Assembly (NCBI GenBank): GCA_003577005.1
Contig: QEUW01000070.1
Span: forward strand, 1-48,051
Origin: Chloroflexota bacterium
GTDB taxonomy: Bacteria; Chloroflexota; Anaerolineae; Caldilineales; Caldilineaceae
Direction of reading: 5' to 3'
Length of the DNA: 48,051 nucleotides
Shown: piece by piece, positions 17,374 to 27,557 of the stretch
Layout: each line of letters begins with the position of its first letter
How positions within the stretch are numbered: position 1 is the first letter of the stretch
Translations under genes and position numbers: made by a program
Notes under the pieces: generated by a model
What the model saw: the letters and a program-made list of their open reading frames with translations, nothing else
What the model was told of the DNA's origin: nothing
Databases searched by the model: none

Positions 17374-19791
17374 TCATTCGTACATGAGTGTCTCGCGGAC
17401 GGGCAGGCGGGCAGCACTGTATGCCGGCAGCAGGCTCGCCAGCGCCGCCACCACGACGACAATGACCAGCCATAAGAAGGGCGCCCGCAGGTCATAGACA
17501 TAGCTCAGAGGTAGCTGGGCAAAGTTCATGCCAACCTGCCAGCTTAGTGCCCGGCTGATGGGCTGTGAGAGCAACAGCGCTCCCACCCACGAGAGCAGGC
17601 CGATAACAACCCCCTCCACAACAAAAATCTGCAACACCGACTGGTTGGCGGCGCCGATAGCCCTCAGCACGCCGATCTCGCGCTTGCGTTCCAGCACATT
17701 GATGCTCATGGCGCCCATCAACCCCAGGCTGCCGACAATTGCCAACAAAAAGGCCATAATCATCAGAATCACCGTGATGATATTGAACCGCTCGGTAAAG
17801 ATGCGCCGATCCTCCGATGCCGTGCGCGTCGAGCGGATGCCCACCCCCGCCGCTTGCAGGCGCGCTTCCAGTTCCTGGGCGACACGGCTATGGGTGGCGG
17901 GGTCGTGTTGGACAGTGCGGACTCGCACCGTGTCGATACGGTTGCCCCCGCCTAGTTTGCGCCAGAAATAGGGCTGGTTGACATAGACCACAGGTGGCGC
18001 GATCGGCGGCTGAAAGACTTGATTGACCCCCACCACACGCCAGCTTACTTCCTGGCCGTCAATGCGGAGTGTTAGCTCGTCGCCCAGTGTGGTCGACAAC
18101 TCCAACGCCAGCAGGCTAGTCGGCACGACGATGGCATCCGTGTCGCCCGGCAGCAGCCACCGCCCGGCAACCAGATCGGGCTGGAAGAGACGCGTCTCGG
18201 CCGGCAGCGCCGAGACGCGTACATCATCGCCCTGGCTGCCGTCGCCGCGTACGGGCACGCCCTGGCGGATCGTCCATGTTTCCAGCGCGTCGATCCCCGC
18301 CACCGGGCCGGCAAGCTGCGTGACACGGGCAACGTGATAGGGCCGGTCGAGTTGGACCTGTACATCAAACCCCTGGTTGACCAGCGTCTCCTCAAGCGTG
18401 CGAAAGAGCGAGGCGCGCACGCTCAGTACGCTCATAAAAATAGCGCCACCCAGCATGAGCGGGATCAAGGTGCGGATCAGCCGGCCACGGCGGCGAAAGG
18501 TGTTGCGCAGCGAAAGATGGAGCGGACGCGAAAGGCGCAGATGGCGGGCAGTAAAACCAAATAGCCATTCCAATGCCGCTGGTGGCGGAGCACTCAACTC
18601 CAACCCTTGATCCTGTACGGCCTCGCGCACAGTCAGGCGAGTCACGGCCAACACCGGCGCCAATGCGGCGAGGATCGGCGCCAGGATACCCATCACCACC
18701 TGGAGAGCCAGCACAGCCGGCGCCAGTTTGAACTGCACCAGATCAAAGTTCAACTGCCCGGCGACAAAGCGAGAAAAGGTTTGCGCACCCAGAGCGGCCA
18801 CAGGCATCGCTAACAGCAGCGCGCTGACACCAAAGAGCAGCACCATACGCAGATAGATCCGGGCAATGGCGCCAGTCCGAGCGCCGATAGCCTTCATGAC
18901 GCCAATCTGTCGTGTCTGTTGGGTGAGAATCGCGGCAATGACATTGATCACCAGAAATCCGCTGAGCACCAATGCCAACACGCCCAGCGCCCCCAGGATG
19001 ATGAGGATCGTCGGCAGAAATTCCTCGACAAAGTGTTGCCCTGGTTCGGGCACTTCCGTCCAGAAGACCGTATAGCCGCTGCGTTCCAGCTTGTCGGCGG
19101 CGGCTTGGGCCACCCGGGTGATATACGGCTTGTCAAAGCGCCTTTCTGCCACCACCAGATGCAATTCGTTGTAGCGGCGTGGCAGCCCAAGCCAATCGAG
19201 CGTTTCCTGGCTGACATAGGCGTAAGGGATACCCGTGATCTGCGCTGGCGCCTGGTTCATGTCGTGGGTCAGACCGGCAATCGGCAGCCGGCGTTGGGTT
19301 CCGTCGCTGGTTTCGATGAGCAGCGTCTCCCCTATCTGAGCTTCGGTGATAAAGAGCGAATTGCGTTCGACGAGCAACTCTCGATCCGGTGGCGGCCAGG
19401 CGCCTTGATAGGGCAGCACTCGGTTGACCTGATTCTCCTCATAATCGGCCAGGGCAAAGAGTTGGAGATCATGCCACGCGCCCGTCTTGGGCTGCCAAAA
19501 ACGGACCACGATGCTGGTGCGCCCCTCGGCTAACGCCACCTCGGGCATGCGGCGGATCGATTTGACCATCTCATCGTCAAAAAGCGTCGTGTGCAGACGG
19601 GCGCTGGCCGGCTCGATGCCAAGATAGGCACCCCGTAGTTCGCGCTGTAAAGTGTTGGCCGCGCCGAGGATCGCCCCAAACGCAAAGATCCCTACGGTGA
19701 TGGAGAGGATCACCAGCAGCGTGCGCGCCTTGTGGAGCCATAAGTCGCGCCACGCGTAGAGCCAGCGTGGGCCTGGTGTCAGGAGTGGCAT
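17374..19791 (-). CDS. ABC transporter permease with two FtsX/MacB-type domains
   Basis: An 805-residue inner-membrane protein. One membrane helix near the N-terminus ([20 protein letters not shown], about 24-43) leads to an extracytoplasmic domain, then three helices (about 275-395), a fourth after a cytoplasmic loop (about 455), a second periplasmic-type domain and three final helices (about 675-800). The [14 protein letters not shown] motif is typical of the FtsX domain. Such permeases work with a cytoplasmic ATPase in lipoprotein or peptide handling; no ATPase is encoded nearby. Its ATG lies inside the end of the glycosyltransferase gene (13-base overlap), so the two are co-expressed. An open remnant follows the stop. 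Confidence 0.88.
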   Translation of the reverse strand: MPLLTPGPRWLYAWRDLWLHKARTLLVILSITVGIFAFGAILGAANTLQRELRGAYLGIEPASARLHTTLFDDEMVKSIRRMPEVALAEGRTSIVVRFWQPKTGAWHDLQLFALADYEENQVNRVLPYQGAWPPPDRELLVERNSLFITEAQIGETLLIETSDGTQRRLPIAGLTHDMNQAPAQITGIPYAYVSQETLDWLGLPRRYNELHLVVAERRFDKPYITRVAQAAADKLERSGYTVFWTEVPEPGQHFVEEFLPTILIILGALGVLALVLSGFLVINVIAAILTQQTRQIGVMKAIGARTGAIARIYLRMVLLFGVSALLLAMPVAALGAQTFSRFVAGQLNFDLVQFKLAPAVLALQVVMGILAPILAALAPVLAVTRLTVREAVQDQGLELSAPPPAALEWLFGFTARHLRLSRPLHLSLRNTFRRRGRLIRTLIPLMLGGAIFMSVLSVRASLFRTLEETLVNQGFDVQVQLDRPYHVARVTQLAGPVAGIDALETWTIRQGVPVRGDGSQGDDVRVSALPAETRLFQPDLVAGRWLLPGDTDAIVVPTSLLALELSTTLGDELTLRIDGQEVSWRVVGVNQVFQPPIAPPVVYVNQPYFWRKLGGGNRIDTVRVRTVQHDPATHSRVAQELEARLQAAGVGIRSTRTASEDRRIFTERFNIITVILMIMAFLLAIVGSLGLMGAMSINVLERKREIGVLRAIGAANQSVLQIFVVEGVVIGLLSWVGALLLSQPISRALSWQVGMNFAQLPLSYVYDLRAPFLWLVIVVVVAALASLLPAYSAARLPVRETLMYE

Positions 19792-20918
19792 GGCCCTACG
19801 CCAAACAGATCGTCATACCGGCGCGCCACAAGTGGCCAATCAAAGGTCTGCGCCACGTGGCGTCGCAACGATGGAGGCGCCGGGCGGGGGTGGGTGAGAC
19901 GCCACACGGTCTTGCTAAAGAGATCGTCCTCGTCGTCGTAGAGACAGGCCGGATGTAGTTCTGCCGGAATGAGTTCGGGGTAGCTGAGCCGGTTGGGCAG
20001 CAACGGAAAGGCCCCGGCGCAGATCGCTTCCAGAACGCTGATGCCAAAGAACTCGTGGTCCGCCGTGCTGATCACCAGATCCGCCCGGTGCAGCAGGTCA
20101 AGATAGGCTTGGCGGGATTCTACATACCCCCAATGCACGATCCGGTCGGCCAGACGCAGGCGTGCGTCTCCGAACTCTTCAGGCTTGTTGCGAAAGTTTT
20201 CACCCGCCACCGCCAAACGGAAAGGAACGCCGGCTTCATGCAGGCGGTAGAGCAGGTGGAAGAAGCGGTCGGGCCGCTTGTCATATTCCCACCGCTGGTT
20301 CCAGACGATGAGCGGCGCTCCTTCGTTCGTAACCCTGTCTAGTTGTTCAAAATCGCTGTCCGGTGAAAAATCCGCACAGACGATGCCCACCGGTGCTACC
20401 AGGCTACGGCTGCGCACCGTATCGATGCGCGCCAGATGGTTGTAATCGGGGAAGTGTTTGAGCAGCCGGGGCAACTCGTCAAACCAGCTCTCCAGATGAA
20501 AACGAGTGTTGAAGATTACCCGATCCGCCGCGCACTGGCTGAGCCAGTTGATCATAGCGTAGCTGAGGTCAGGCTTCTCCCCTGGCCGCCAGGGGTAGGT
20601 AAGCTGGTTCTCGTGCATATAGCAGACCACCCACGTCGCCGGCGCCAGGATGTGGCGTGTCAAACCCAACCAGGCAGGCAGATTGACCATGTCGGTGGCA
20701 ATGACCACATCGGGCGGGCCGCTCTCGTCTGCCAGGCGTTGGGCTTGGGCCGCCAGCTCCAGGACGCCCCCCTGCATCCGCCACTTCCAGAAACGGCCGG
20801 CCATTGTCACCAGCGTGACTCGGTGGCGACTATGGCGCTGATAGCCTTCGGCCCAGGCCCGGTGGCTGCCGGTGTGATAGGGCGAAAGCAGCCAGATCGA
20901 CAGAGGTTGTTTCTTCAT
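19779..20918 (-). CDS. DUF3524 / QTMAN-like glycosyltransferase (tRNA-queuosine mannosyltransferase family)
   Basis: A 379-residue GT4-fold enzyme. Conserved blocks of the DUF3524/GTDC1 family: [17 protein letters not shown] at about 10-26, [12 protein letters not shown] near 105, [15 protein letters not shown] near 220 and [17 protein letters not shown] near 290. The animal member attaches mannose to queuosine at position 34 of tRNA-Asp; the bacterial members are annotated by similarity and their acceptor is not settled. The ATG at 20918 is used (a TTG at 20921 is adjacent). The 3' end overlaps the ABC permease gene. No queuosine synthesis genes are in the window. Confidence 0.85.
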   Translation of the reverse strand: MKKQPLSIWLLSPYHTGSHRAWAEGYQRHSRHRVTLVTMAGRFWKWRMQGGVLELAAQAQRLADESGPPDVVIATDMVNLPAWLGLTRHILAPATWVVCYMHENQLTYPWRPGEKPDLSYAMINWLSQCAADRVIFNTRFHLESWFDELPRLLKHFPDYNHLARIDTVRSRSLVAPVGIVCADFSPDSDFEQLDRVTNEGAPLIVWNQRWEYDKRPDRFFHLLYRLHEAGVPFRLAVAGENFRNKPEEFGDARLRLADRIVHWGYVESRQAYLDLLHRADLVISTADHEFFGISVLEAICAGAFPLLPNRLSYPELIPAELHPACLYDDEDDLFSKTVWRLTHPRPAPPSLRRHVAQTFDWPLVARRYDDLFGVGPCHS

Positions 20919-21048
20919 CAAGAATAGAGAGATGGACCACGGATTTGTGCAGATTGATCAGCAAACCGCCACTTGATCATCCGCGTCGATCCGCCCAATC
21001 CGCGGTCTATAGTTCTGTCTGCCTATCGTTCTGTCTGGACCTGCAACG

Positions 21049-21822
21049 CTATTCTTTGACTTCAAACGGCAGCCCTTCGGGCCAGACATCCCGCGGCTCA
21101 TAGCCGAGGATGCGGCGCGCCGGTTCCAGGTCCAGCCGGTGCTCATATTTTGGTTTGCTGATAGCAAAGACGGTGACGGCCTCGCCAGGCGCCGGCTGTT
21201 CCGACTCGACACACCGTTCGTGAAAAAGTTGGGCGTCGCGATGGCTGAAAAAGACATCGTGGCCAATCCGGCTGTTCATAAGACCTTCGGCCTCTTTGGG
21301 GTTGCGCGGCAACCAGCCGATGCGGGCGTTGATGACCGAAATGTTATGGACCCGGGCGTACATGTCCCCAATGACCTCGGCCCAGACCTTGGTGAGTGCA
21401 TAGTGATTGACCGGTTTGGGGCCATCCTCGATGCGGATGGTGCGGCCTTCGGGGTAGCCGTGACCGGTCACCGTCTGCAAGGTGCTGGCGAGCATCAGTC
21501 GCCGGACGCCAAATTCTCGTGCGGCGTCACAGATGTGATAGAGGCCGATCACATTGGGGTCGAGCAGCACATCCATAAAATCGGCATCATTGGGGTAAGC
21601 TCCCAGGTGGAGCACTGTATCCATGCCCTCGACAGCCTGGCGCACCTTGTCGCGGTCGTTCAGGTCGCCCTCGACGTAATCTTCCAGGCCAGGCGTAGGG
21701 CGACGGGCCAGACCACGCACGTAATGGCCGCGCGCTAACAAGTGCTGGCAAACCGGCTGTCCAATCGCCCCGGTGGAGCCGGTAACGAGGACGCGCCGGG
21801 GGATAGTGGCAGTTTGTGTCAT
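21049..21822 (-). CDS. Extended SDR, uronate-dehydrogenase/NAD-epimerase type
   Basis: A 257-residue Rossmann protein: GSTGAIG nucleotide loop near residue 15, DTVLHLGAYPN strand, and the catalytic tyrosine and lysine in HYALTKVWAE. The INARIGWLPRNPKEA segment recalls uronate dehydrogenases, which oxidise galacturonate or glucuronate to the lactone; sugar epimerase activity is the alternative. The ATG at 21822 with AGAGAAAG upstream is preferred to the GTG at 21849. It is divergent from the YjhG-type dehydratase, which would act on a sugar acid, so a shared oxidative sugar pathway is a fair guess. Confidence 0.8.
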   Translation of the reverse strand: MTQTATIPRRVLVTGSTGAIGQPVCQHLLARGHYVRGLARRPTPGLEDYVEGDLNDRDKVRQAVEGMDTVLHLGAYPNDADFMDVLLDPNVIGLYHICDAAREFGVRRLMLASTLQTVTGHGYPEGRTIRIEDGPKPVNHYALTKVWAEVIGDMYARVHNISVINARIGWLPRNPKEAEGLMNSRIGHDVFFSHRDAQLFHERCVESEQPAPGEAVTVFAISKPKYEHRLDLEPARRILGYEPRDVWPEGLPFEVKE

Positions 21823-22183
21823 GACAGGTTCGCTTTCTCTTGTATTCACGAGATTCGATAACGACAGGAATGGTCTAGTAGACCGTCAGCAAAGTTTTGC
21901 GCGGAGTTCGCACGCCCACGTGCGAACTCCGCGGGTGTCAAGACTTATTTGGTCAGATACCGGTTTTTCAGTATAAAGCCATTCGCGCCGGCGAGCAATT
22001 GTCAGCGGCCTATGTCTTGGGTACAGATGCGCCGGGATCACGCTAGTGGAGACGCCGGTATAGTTCCGAACTTGCCGGCGGTATCCTCTGAGTAGCCCGG
22101 GTAAGTTCACTGTCGCCCTCACGCTGTGATAAAATATCTGGTACGCTAAAGTTTACCCAATACTGGAGCACAAAAAGGAACCC
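21823..22183. other. Divergent intergenic region with hairpin and promoter
   Basis: This 361-base region between the SDR and the YjhG-type gene contains the AGTTCGCA hairpin at 21900-21933. It also has a promoter-like match for the dehydratase: TTCACT at 22106-22111 and TAAAAT at 22130-22135, 18 bases apart. AAGGAA stands before the ATG at 22184. No small gene could be supported. Confidence 0.4.
21900..21933. repeat. Perfect 15-bp inverted repeat (AGTTCGCA family, copy B)
   Basis: Arms 21900-21914 and 21919-21933 with loop CCCA. The arms (GCGGAGTTCGCACG) equal those of the hairpin at 11744-11777 and the loop is the reverse complement of that one, so the two copies are the same element in opposite orientation. 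Confidence 0.85.
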
Positions 22184-24154
22184 ATGACTACAGCCACACC
22201 GCCTCGCGTCGCGGTCGATTCGACCGACGCCGGGATCTACACCATCCATACCCATGCAGACGGGCCAAGCGGCGCACTGCCGCTCGACCACGAACTGCTG
22301 CTCAACGCACCCAGCGGCGAAATTTTTGGCCTGAGCCTCAACGCCGGCATGGGGTGGGACCCAAAGCTGTTGCGCAACAAGGAATTCCTGATCCTCAGCA
22401 CCCAGGGTGGTATCCGCGCCCCCGACGGCCAGCCGGTTGCGCTTGGCTACCACACCGGACACTGGGAAGTCGGGCTGTTGATGCAGGCGGCAGCCAAAGA
22501 ACTGGCCGCACAGAGCGCCATCCCCTTTGCCGGTTTTGTCACTGACCCGTGCGATGGCCGCTCACAGGGCACGGTTGGCATGTTCGACAGCCTGCCCTAC
22601 CGCAATGACGCCGCCATTGTGCTGCGCCGGTTGATCCGCTCGCTGCCCACCCGCAAAGGGGTGATGGGGGTTGCCACCTGTGACAAGGGGCTGCCGGCCA
22701 TGTTGTTGGCCCTGGTCTCGCAGCGCGACCTCCCCACGATCCTCGTCCCCGGCGGCGTGACGCTCGCGCCCACCGAGGGTGAAGATTCGGGCAAGGCGCA
22801 GACCATCGGCGTACGCTACGCCCAGGGTCTGATCACGCTGGAAGAGGCGGCGGAGATCGGCTGCAAGGCGTGCGCCTCGCCCGGCGGCGGCTGCCAGTTT
22901 TTGGGCACCGCCGCCACCAGCCAGGTCGTGGCCGAGGCGCTGGGGATGACGCTGGTTCATGCCGCGCTGGCGCCTTCGGGCCAGCCCATCTGGCTCGACC
23001 TGGCGCGGCGTTCGGCCCAGGCGCTGCTCCATCTGGAGGCCAACAAGATCACGACCAGACAGGTGCTCACCGAGGATGCGCTGCACAACGCTATGGCCGT
23101 CCATGCAGCCTTTGGCGGGAGCACCAATCTGCTGCTCCACATCCCGGCCATAGCGTATAGCGCCGGTCTGCCCCGCCCCACGGTCCAAGATTGGCAGCGC
23201 ATCAACCACCAGGTGCCGCGCCTGGTGGATGTCTTGCCCAACGGCCCCACCGGCTATGTCACGGCCCAGGTCTATCTGGCCGGCGGCGTGCCCGAGGTGA
23301 TGCTCCATCTGCGCAACCTGGGGCTGCTGCGTCTCGACGCCATGACCGTGCATGGCCGCCCGCTGGGCGATCTGCTCGACGAGTGGGAACAGAGCGAACG
23401 CGAACAGGATGGCGTGGACCCCGACCTGGTGATCATGGACCCGCAGGGGGCGCGAGACCGGGGCCTGAAGAGCACCGTGACCTTCCCCATCGGCAACCTG
23501 GCGCCCGAAGGTTCGGTGGTCAAGAGCACGGCCATCGACCCCAGCAAGGTGGATGCCGACGGCGTCTATCGCAAAGTAGGCCCGGCGCGCGTCTTTACCA
23601 GCGAAAAGGCAGCCATGGCGGCCATGAAAGGGCTGGAAGGGAAACCGATCCAGGCAGGCGATATCATCTTTGTCATCGGCTGTGGACCAATGGGCAGCGG
23701 CATGGAGGAGACCTACCAACTAACCGCATCGCTCAAGCATCTGCCCTGGGGCAAAGAGGTGGCATTGGTCACCGACGCCCGCTTTAGTGGGGTCAGCACA
23801 GGGGCCTGCATCGGCCATGTGGGGCCGGAGGGGCTGGCCGGCGGCCCCATCAGCCGTGTTCGCGAAGGGGACACGATCCAGATTGTGATCGACACGGTCA
23901 ACCTGACCGGCAGCCTGGACCTGGTGGGACATGACGGCCAAATCTATGGTCCGGAAGAGGGCGCCCGCGTCCTGGCGAGCCGCGAGCCGCACCCCGATAT
24001 TGCGCCCGACCCGCGCCTGCCGGACGACACACGCCTCTGGGCGGCGCTGCAAAACGCCAGCGGCGGCACCTGGGGCGGCTGTGTCTACGATGTGGACCGG
24101 ATCATCGAGTTGCTGGAGGCAGGCAAGCAGGCGCTGAATGGCTCTGTGGTATAA
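22184..24154 (+). CDS. yjhG: YjhG/YagF-type sugar-acid (D-xylonate) dehydratase
   Basis: A 656-residue member of the IlvD/Edd superfamily, of the long YjhG/YagF branch (E. coli YjhG, a D-xylonate dehydratase, is about 655 residues). It removes water from an aldonic acid to give a 2-keto-3-deoxy acid, using an iron-sulfur cluster. Marks: [12 protein letters not shown] near the N-terminus, [59 protein letters not shown] block, [12 protein letters not shown] and [20 protein letters not shown]. Cluster cysteines are in DPCDG, TCDKG and GGGCQ. AAGGAA precedes the ATG. The exact aldonate cannot be read from sequence. Confidence 0.92.
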   Translation: MTTATPPRVAVDSTDAGIYTIHTHADGPSGALPLDHELLLNAPSGEIFGLSLNAGMGWDPKLLRNKEFLILSTQGGIRAPDGQPVALGYHTGHWEVGLLMQAAAKELAAQSAIPFAGFVTDPCDGRSQGTVGMFDSLPYRNDAAIVLRRLIRSLPTRKGVMGVATCDKGLPAMLLALVSQRDLPTILVPGGVTLAPTEGEDSGKAQTIGVRYAQGLITLEEAAEIGCKACASPGGGCQFLGTAATSQVVAEALGMTLVHAALAPSGQPIWLDLARRSAQALLHLEANKITTRQVLTEDALHNAMAVHAAFGGSTNLLLHIPAIAYSAGLPRPTVQDWQRINHQVPRLVDVLPNGPTGYVTAQVYLAGGVPEVMLHLRNLGLLRLDAMTVHGRPLGDLLDEWEQSEREQDGVDPDLVIMDPQGARDRGLKSTVTFPIGNLAPEGSVVKSTAIDPSKVDADGVYRKVGPARVFTSEKAAMAAMKGLEGKPIQAGDIIFVIGCGPMGSGMEETYQLTASLKHLPWGKEVALVTDARFSGVSTGACIGHVGPEGLAGGPISRVREGDTIQIVIDTVNLTGSLDLVGHDGQIYGPEEGARVLASREPHPDIAPDPRLPDDTRLWAALQNASGGTWGGCVYDVDRIIELLEAGKQALNGSVV

Positions 24155-24182
24155 TCACGCCGAAAGCGGATAGAGCGGTATC

Positions 24183-24238
24183 GAAACCTGTTGCCCAGTT
24201 CCGCCTCCGGGCTGGGGAAGACCTGGCCAGCAGGTTTC
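24183..24238. repeat. Hairpin between yjhG and Uma2 genes
   Basis: GAAACCTG (24183-24190) pairs with CAGGTTTC (24231-24238), and an inner CCCAG/CTGGG stem strengthens it. It lies after the yjhG stop and before the next ribosome site, so it may be a terminator or processing hairpin. Confidence 0.5.
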
Positions 24239-24264
24239 AAGCCAACCACAGTAGGAGATTCTTG

Positions 24265-24999
24265 ATGACTGCAACACTTGTGGTGCCACCACCGGAAAGA
24301 ACAAAAAAGCCAGCGCATAACAACCAGACCTTGCCGCTTTTTGCCGGTGATCGGCTTTCGCGCGCCGAGTTCGAACGGCGCTATCACGCCCGCCCTGAAA
24401 TCAAAAAGGCTGAACTCATCGAGGGAGTTGTCTATATGCCATCACCCGTACAATATAAGCGACATGGCAATCCTCACTTATATCTCGGTGGGTGGCTCAC
24501 CACTTACCTTGCAAATACACCAGGGGTGGAAGGTGGCGACAACGTCACGGTGCGGCTTGACAACCAGAACGAACCTCAACCCGATCTGCTTCTACGCCTG
24601 GATCGGGTGTTGGGTGGGCGTTCCTTCATCGGTCCCGATGACTATGTGGAAGGCGCGCCCGAGTTGATCGTCGAAATCGCCGCCACCAGCGCCAGCTATG
24701 ATCTGCATGACAAGAAACACGTCTATGCCCGCAATGGTGTGGCCGAGTATCTGGTTGCGCTCACCTATGAAGAACGGGTCGTCTGGTTTATCCTACGCGA
24801 GGGCGAATATGAGGAACTGCAACCCGATGCCGACGGCATCTTGCGCAGCGAGGTTTTTCCCGGCCTCTGGCTGCAACCATCCGCCCTCTGGGAGAACGAT
24901 CTCGCCGGCCTGCTGGCCGTAGTGCAACGGGGGCTGGCGTCGGAAGAACACCGGGCGTTTGCGGAGCGGTTGCAAGGGGGAGCGGTTGTTCGGGAATAG
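24265..24999 (+). CDS. Uma2-family (DUF820) PD-(D/E)XK nuclease-like protein
   Basis: A 244-residue protein. The Uma2/DUF820 pattern is clear: LSRAEFERRY, KAELIEGVVYMP near residues 50-60, QPDLLLRLD near 108 (active-site Asp), and PELIVEIAATSASYDLHDKKHVYARNGVAEYLVA (Glu, then Lys). The fold is that of restriction-type nucleases. The family is expanded in Cyanobacteria and Chloroflexi and its biological role is unsettled. The ATG at 24265 with AGGAGA upstream is used rather than the TTG at 24262. A C-terminal helical tail follows the core. Confidence 0.85.
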   Translation: MTATLVVPPPERTKKPAHNNQTLPLFAGDRLSRAEFERRYHARPEIKKAELIEGVVYMPSPVQYKRHGNPHLYLGGWLTTYLANTPGVEGGDNVTVRLDNQNEPQPDLLLRLDRVLGGRSFIGPDDYVEGAPELIVEIAATSASYDLHDKKHVYARNGVAEYLVALTYEERVVWFILREGEYEELQPDADGILRSEVFPGLWLQPSALWENDLAGLLAVVQRGLASEEHRAFAERLQGGAVVRE

Positions 25000-25055
25000 C
25001 CAGTGAGTGGGCAACACTCAGTTGGAATCCATTATCCACTCAACTAAGGTAGAGC

Positions 25056-26033
25056 GTGCCACAAGATTTTCTTACCAACTTTGCCAACCTCCGTACTCAA
25101 GGCGGTCCTCACTGGACAGCAATTACGCGCCACAAAGCCCCTAATAAACCACTTCTACTTCTAACGGTGCTCGATCTCTTTGCTCAAGGAGCGATCCAAG
25201 TAAATCTAATCGAACCAAATGCCGAGTTAGGAGAATTGTTTGCGTTATACTGGGGATTGGTAATGCCCATAGAACGGCGGGGCAATTTAGCCATGCCGTT
25301 TTTTCATCTACGTAGCGAAGGTTTTTGGCACTTGGTGGCACAGCCTGGTAAAGAAGCCAAACTTACCGGTCTCAGCACAATCACATCTCTAGGGCAACTT
25401 CATGAATTCGTACTTGGAGCAAGGCTGGATGAGGAATTATTTGTGCAAATACAGCAACCTGCGGCACGTACGTTGTTCAGGACTCTATTAATCGAGACCT
25501 ACTTTGCCCCAGAACTGCACAGTATCCTCTTGGCACAAGGTGAGACAAACGTCGAAGCTTTCCGCTACAGTCAAGCGTTGATTGAAATTGCACACTCCAC
25601 GAAAAAAGTCAAAGAAGCTCCAGATGCCGATCTTTATGTGGCGGGGCCTGTGCGCGCTCAAGGCTTTCGACGCATAGTCGTTGCTGCCTATGATCACAGA
25701 TGCGCATTCTGTGGGATTCGTATGCAAACTGCCGATGGTCGCACTGTGGTAGATGCTGCTCATATCAAGCCGTGGAGCGTTAGCTATAACGACGATCCGC
25801 GCAACGGACTTGCTTTGTGCAGGTTATGTCACTGGACTTTCGACGCGGGATTACTCGGTGTCTCGGATCAATATACGCTTTTGGCCGCAACGCAACTCAG
25901 TGTTGCCCCAAATTTGCCTGGACATCTCGTAACACTGACTGGCCGAAACATTTTCTTGCCAGATGATGACGGATTACGGCCAGACAAAGAAATGCTAAAG
26001 TGGCACCGAAGACATCTATTTGGAGAAAGATGA
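25056..26033 (+). CDS. HNH endonuclease with possible DNA sulfur-binding N-domain
   Basis: A 325-residue protein. The C-terminal HNH nuclease (about residues 205-275) shows YDHRCAFCGIR, VVDAAHIKPWS and NGLALCRLCHWTFDAGL: two CxxC-type zinc pairs plus the catalytic histidine in AHI. The N-terminal half begins with APNKPLLLLTVLDLF, the pattern I associate with sulfur-binding domains of ScoMcrA-like enzymes that cut phosphorothioated DNA; this is an inference. The start is GTG at 25056 with AAGGTAGAGC before it. The gene is visibly richer in A and T than its neighbours, suggesting recent acquisition as a defence gene. It is convergent with the DgoD-like gene. Confidence 0.82.
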   Translation: MPQDFLTNFANLRTQGGPHWTAITRHKAPNKPLLLLTVLDLFAQGAIQVNLIEPNAELGELFALYWGLVMPIERRGNLAMPFFHLRSEGFWHLVAQPGKEAKLTGLSTITSLGQLHEFVLGARLDEELFVQIQQPAARTLFRTLLIETYFAPELHSILLAQGETNVEAFRYSQALIEIAHSTKKVKEAPDADLYVAGPVRAQGFRRIVVAAYDHRCAFCGIRMQTADGRTVVDAAHIKPWSVSYNDDPRNGLALCRLCHWTFDAGLLGVSDQYTLLAATQLSVAPNLPGHLVTLTGRNIFLPDDDGLRPDKEMLKWHRRHLFGER

Positions 26034-26075
26034 CTGCGTGTTTTCACTCACCACCGCGAGAATCCGCTGTCAGCC

Positions 26076-27278
26076 CTACCCCCGCTGCACGTACCACTCG
26101 CGCCGCATGATCTCGCGCAGCCCATCCTCGTCGATCTCCACGCCCAGCCCCGGCCCCTGCGGCACGGCGACGCAACCCTCTTCATCCAACACAAAGGGCG
26201 TCTTGAGATAGCCTTTGCCGATGATCGTCTTGCCATCCTCGCGCCAGTCGTTGACCTCGTTGTGCTCCTGCACGAGGAAGTTGGGCAGGCAGGCATCCAG
26301 TTGGATCGAGGCGGCCAGCGCCAGCGGGCTAAGCGGCGCATGGAGCGCAACTTTTGCATAGCCGGCCTCGGCAATGGCGGCGATCTTCTTGCACTCGGTG
26401 ACTCCACCGGCATGAGCAATGTCCGGCTGGACCACGGCCAGCGCGCCGCGGGCAATAGCGTCGAAGAAGACCCACTTTCCCATCCACCGTTCGCCGGCGG
26501 CAATGGGTGCGCTCGTCTGGCGGGTGATCTCGGCCAGCACATCGACCCGCTCGATAGGCATCGGCTCCTCGACAAAGAGCGGGCGGTGCGGCTCCAGCGC
26601 GTGGATCAGCTGGATGGCAATGCGCGGGTGTGGATTGTGGATGTCCACCGCCACGTCCACACCGGGACCGGCGCCCTCGCGCACGGCGGCAAAGAGCTCG
26701 GCAAAGCGGTCCACTTGATCGGTCGCCGCCAGCCCCTCGCCGGGGCCAAAGTGGACCTTGAGTGCCCGAAAGCCCCACTCCTGTACGAGGATGCGCGCTC
26801 CCTCTTTCCACACTGCAGGGTCATCGCTGCGCCGGGGTTGGCCGGCGGGCGGGTGCCCTTTGGGCGCAGCGCGGTAGGGCAGCCCCGGTTCGACCACGTG
26901 GGGCAACGCCCCGCCGGTGGCGCGGTACATCTTCACCCGGTCGCGGCATGCGCCGCCCAGCAGTTGGTACACCGGCAGGCCGGCGGCCTTGCCCGCAATA
27001 TCCCACAGCGCCATGTCGATGCCGCTGATGGCGCTCATGGTAATGGGGCCGCCCTTGTAGCCAATGCCGGCGTTGTATAGCTCTTCCCACAGCGCCTCGA
27101 TGCGCCGCGGGTCTTTGCCAAGCAGGAATGGCTCCAGCCGGCGCACCTCGGCGATGACACTGTCGGCGTGGTTCTCCAAAAAAGGCTCGCCCAGGCCGAC
27201 AAGACCTTCGTCCGTGTGGATCTTGAGCCAGACCCAACTGGGTGGCACTTTGAGCAGTTCGAAGTGGGTGATTTTCAT
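26076..27278 (-). CDS. Enolase-superfamily dehydratase, galactonate dehydratase (DgoD)-like
   Basis: A 400-residue mandelate racemase/muconate lactonizing protein. It starts MKITHFELLKVPP like DgoD and carries the magnesium ligands D212 (VDIHN), E238 (VEEP) and E263 (AGER), with H214 and H313 (ALHAPLSP) as acid/base candidates; GLGVEID stands near the C-terminus. Such enzymes dehydrate aldonic acids such as D-galactonate to 2-keto-3-deoxy acids. An insertion at about residues 130-155 (Pro/Arg-rich) distinguishes it from E. coli DgoD, so the substrate may differ. With the YjhG-type enzyme 2 kb away it supports sugar-acid catabolism. Confidence 0.87.
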   Translation of the reverse strand: MKITHFELLKVPPSWVWLKIHTDEGLVGLGEPFLENHADSVIAEVRRLEPFLLGKDPRRIEALWEELYNAGIGYKGGPITMSAISGIDMALWDIAGKAAGLPVYQLLGGACRDRVKMYRATGGALPHVVEPGLPYRAAPKGHPPAGQPRRSDDPAVWKEGARILVQEWGFRALKVHFGPGEGLAATDQVDRFAELFAAVREGAGPGVDVAVDIHNPHPRIAIQLIHALEPHRPLFVEEPMPIERVDVLAEITRQTSAPIAAGERWMGKWVFFDAIARGALAVVQPDIAHAGGVTECKKIAAIAEAGYAKVALHAPLSPLALAASIQLDACLPNFLVQEHNEVNDWREDGKTIIGKGYLKTPFVLDEEGCVAVPQGPGLGVEIDEDGLREIMRREWYVQRG

Positions 27279-27321
27279 AGTCGTTCAGATCATGGATGTG
27301 TGGACGAGGATTGCATTTTTT

Positions 27322-27391
27322 GAACACAGATTGGCACAGATTTGCATGGATGGGAGATGCGATCTGGGTAAATCTGTGCCAATCTGTGTTC
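27322..27391. repeat. Perfect 22-bp inverted repeat
   Basis: Arms 27322-27343 and 27370-27391 match at all 22 positions, with a 26-base loop. Each arm contains an internal direct repeat (ACAGATTGG then CACAGATTT), so the arm itself is built from a short repeated motif. Confidence 0.85.
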
Positions 27392-27419
27392 GATAAAAAC
27401 CTTGCCACTGCGTGTAAAC

Positions 27420-27541
27420 GGTGGCACCACAGGAAATCGTGGAGTACATCGCACTGGCCGGAAAATGCATGGTCGTACAGGAGAGCTCACCGGCCAGTGC
27501 GATGTACTCCACTGTCCTCCACGTTATTCTGTGGTGCTACC
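27420..27541. repeat. 122-bp long hairpin, MITE-like
   Basis: Outer arms GGTGGCACCACAG (27420-27432) and CTGTGGTGCTACC (27529-27541) differ at one place. Inner arms of 23 bp (27439-27461 and 27490-27512) are perfect. Weaker pairing continues outside the outer arms. The layout recalls a miniature inverted-repeat element, but no flanking duplication is convincing. Confidence 0.65.
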
Positions 27542-27557
27542 GTGTGCGCTGGCATTG

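Noticed and set aside
22562..23719. Minus-strand 385-codon frame opposite yjhG
   Set aside because: Long only because of GC-rich codon bias; the plus-strand gene matches a known family over its full length.
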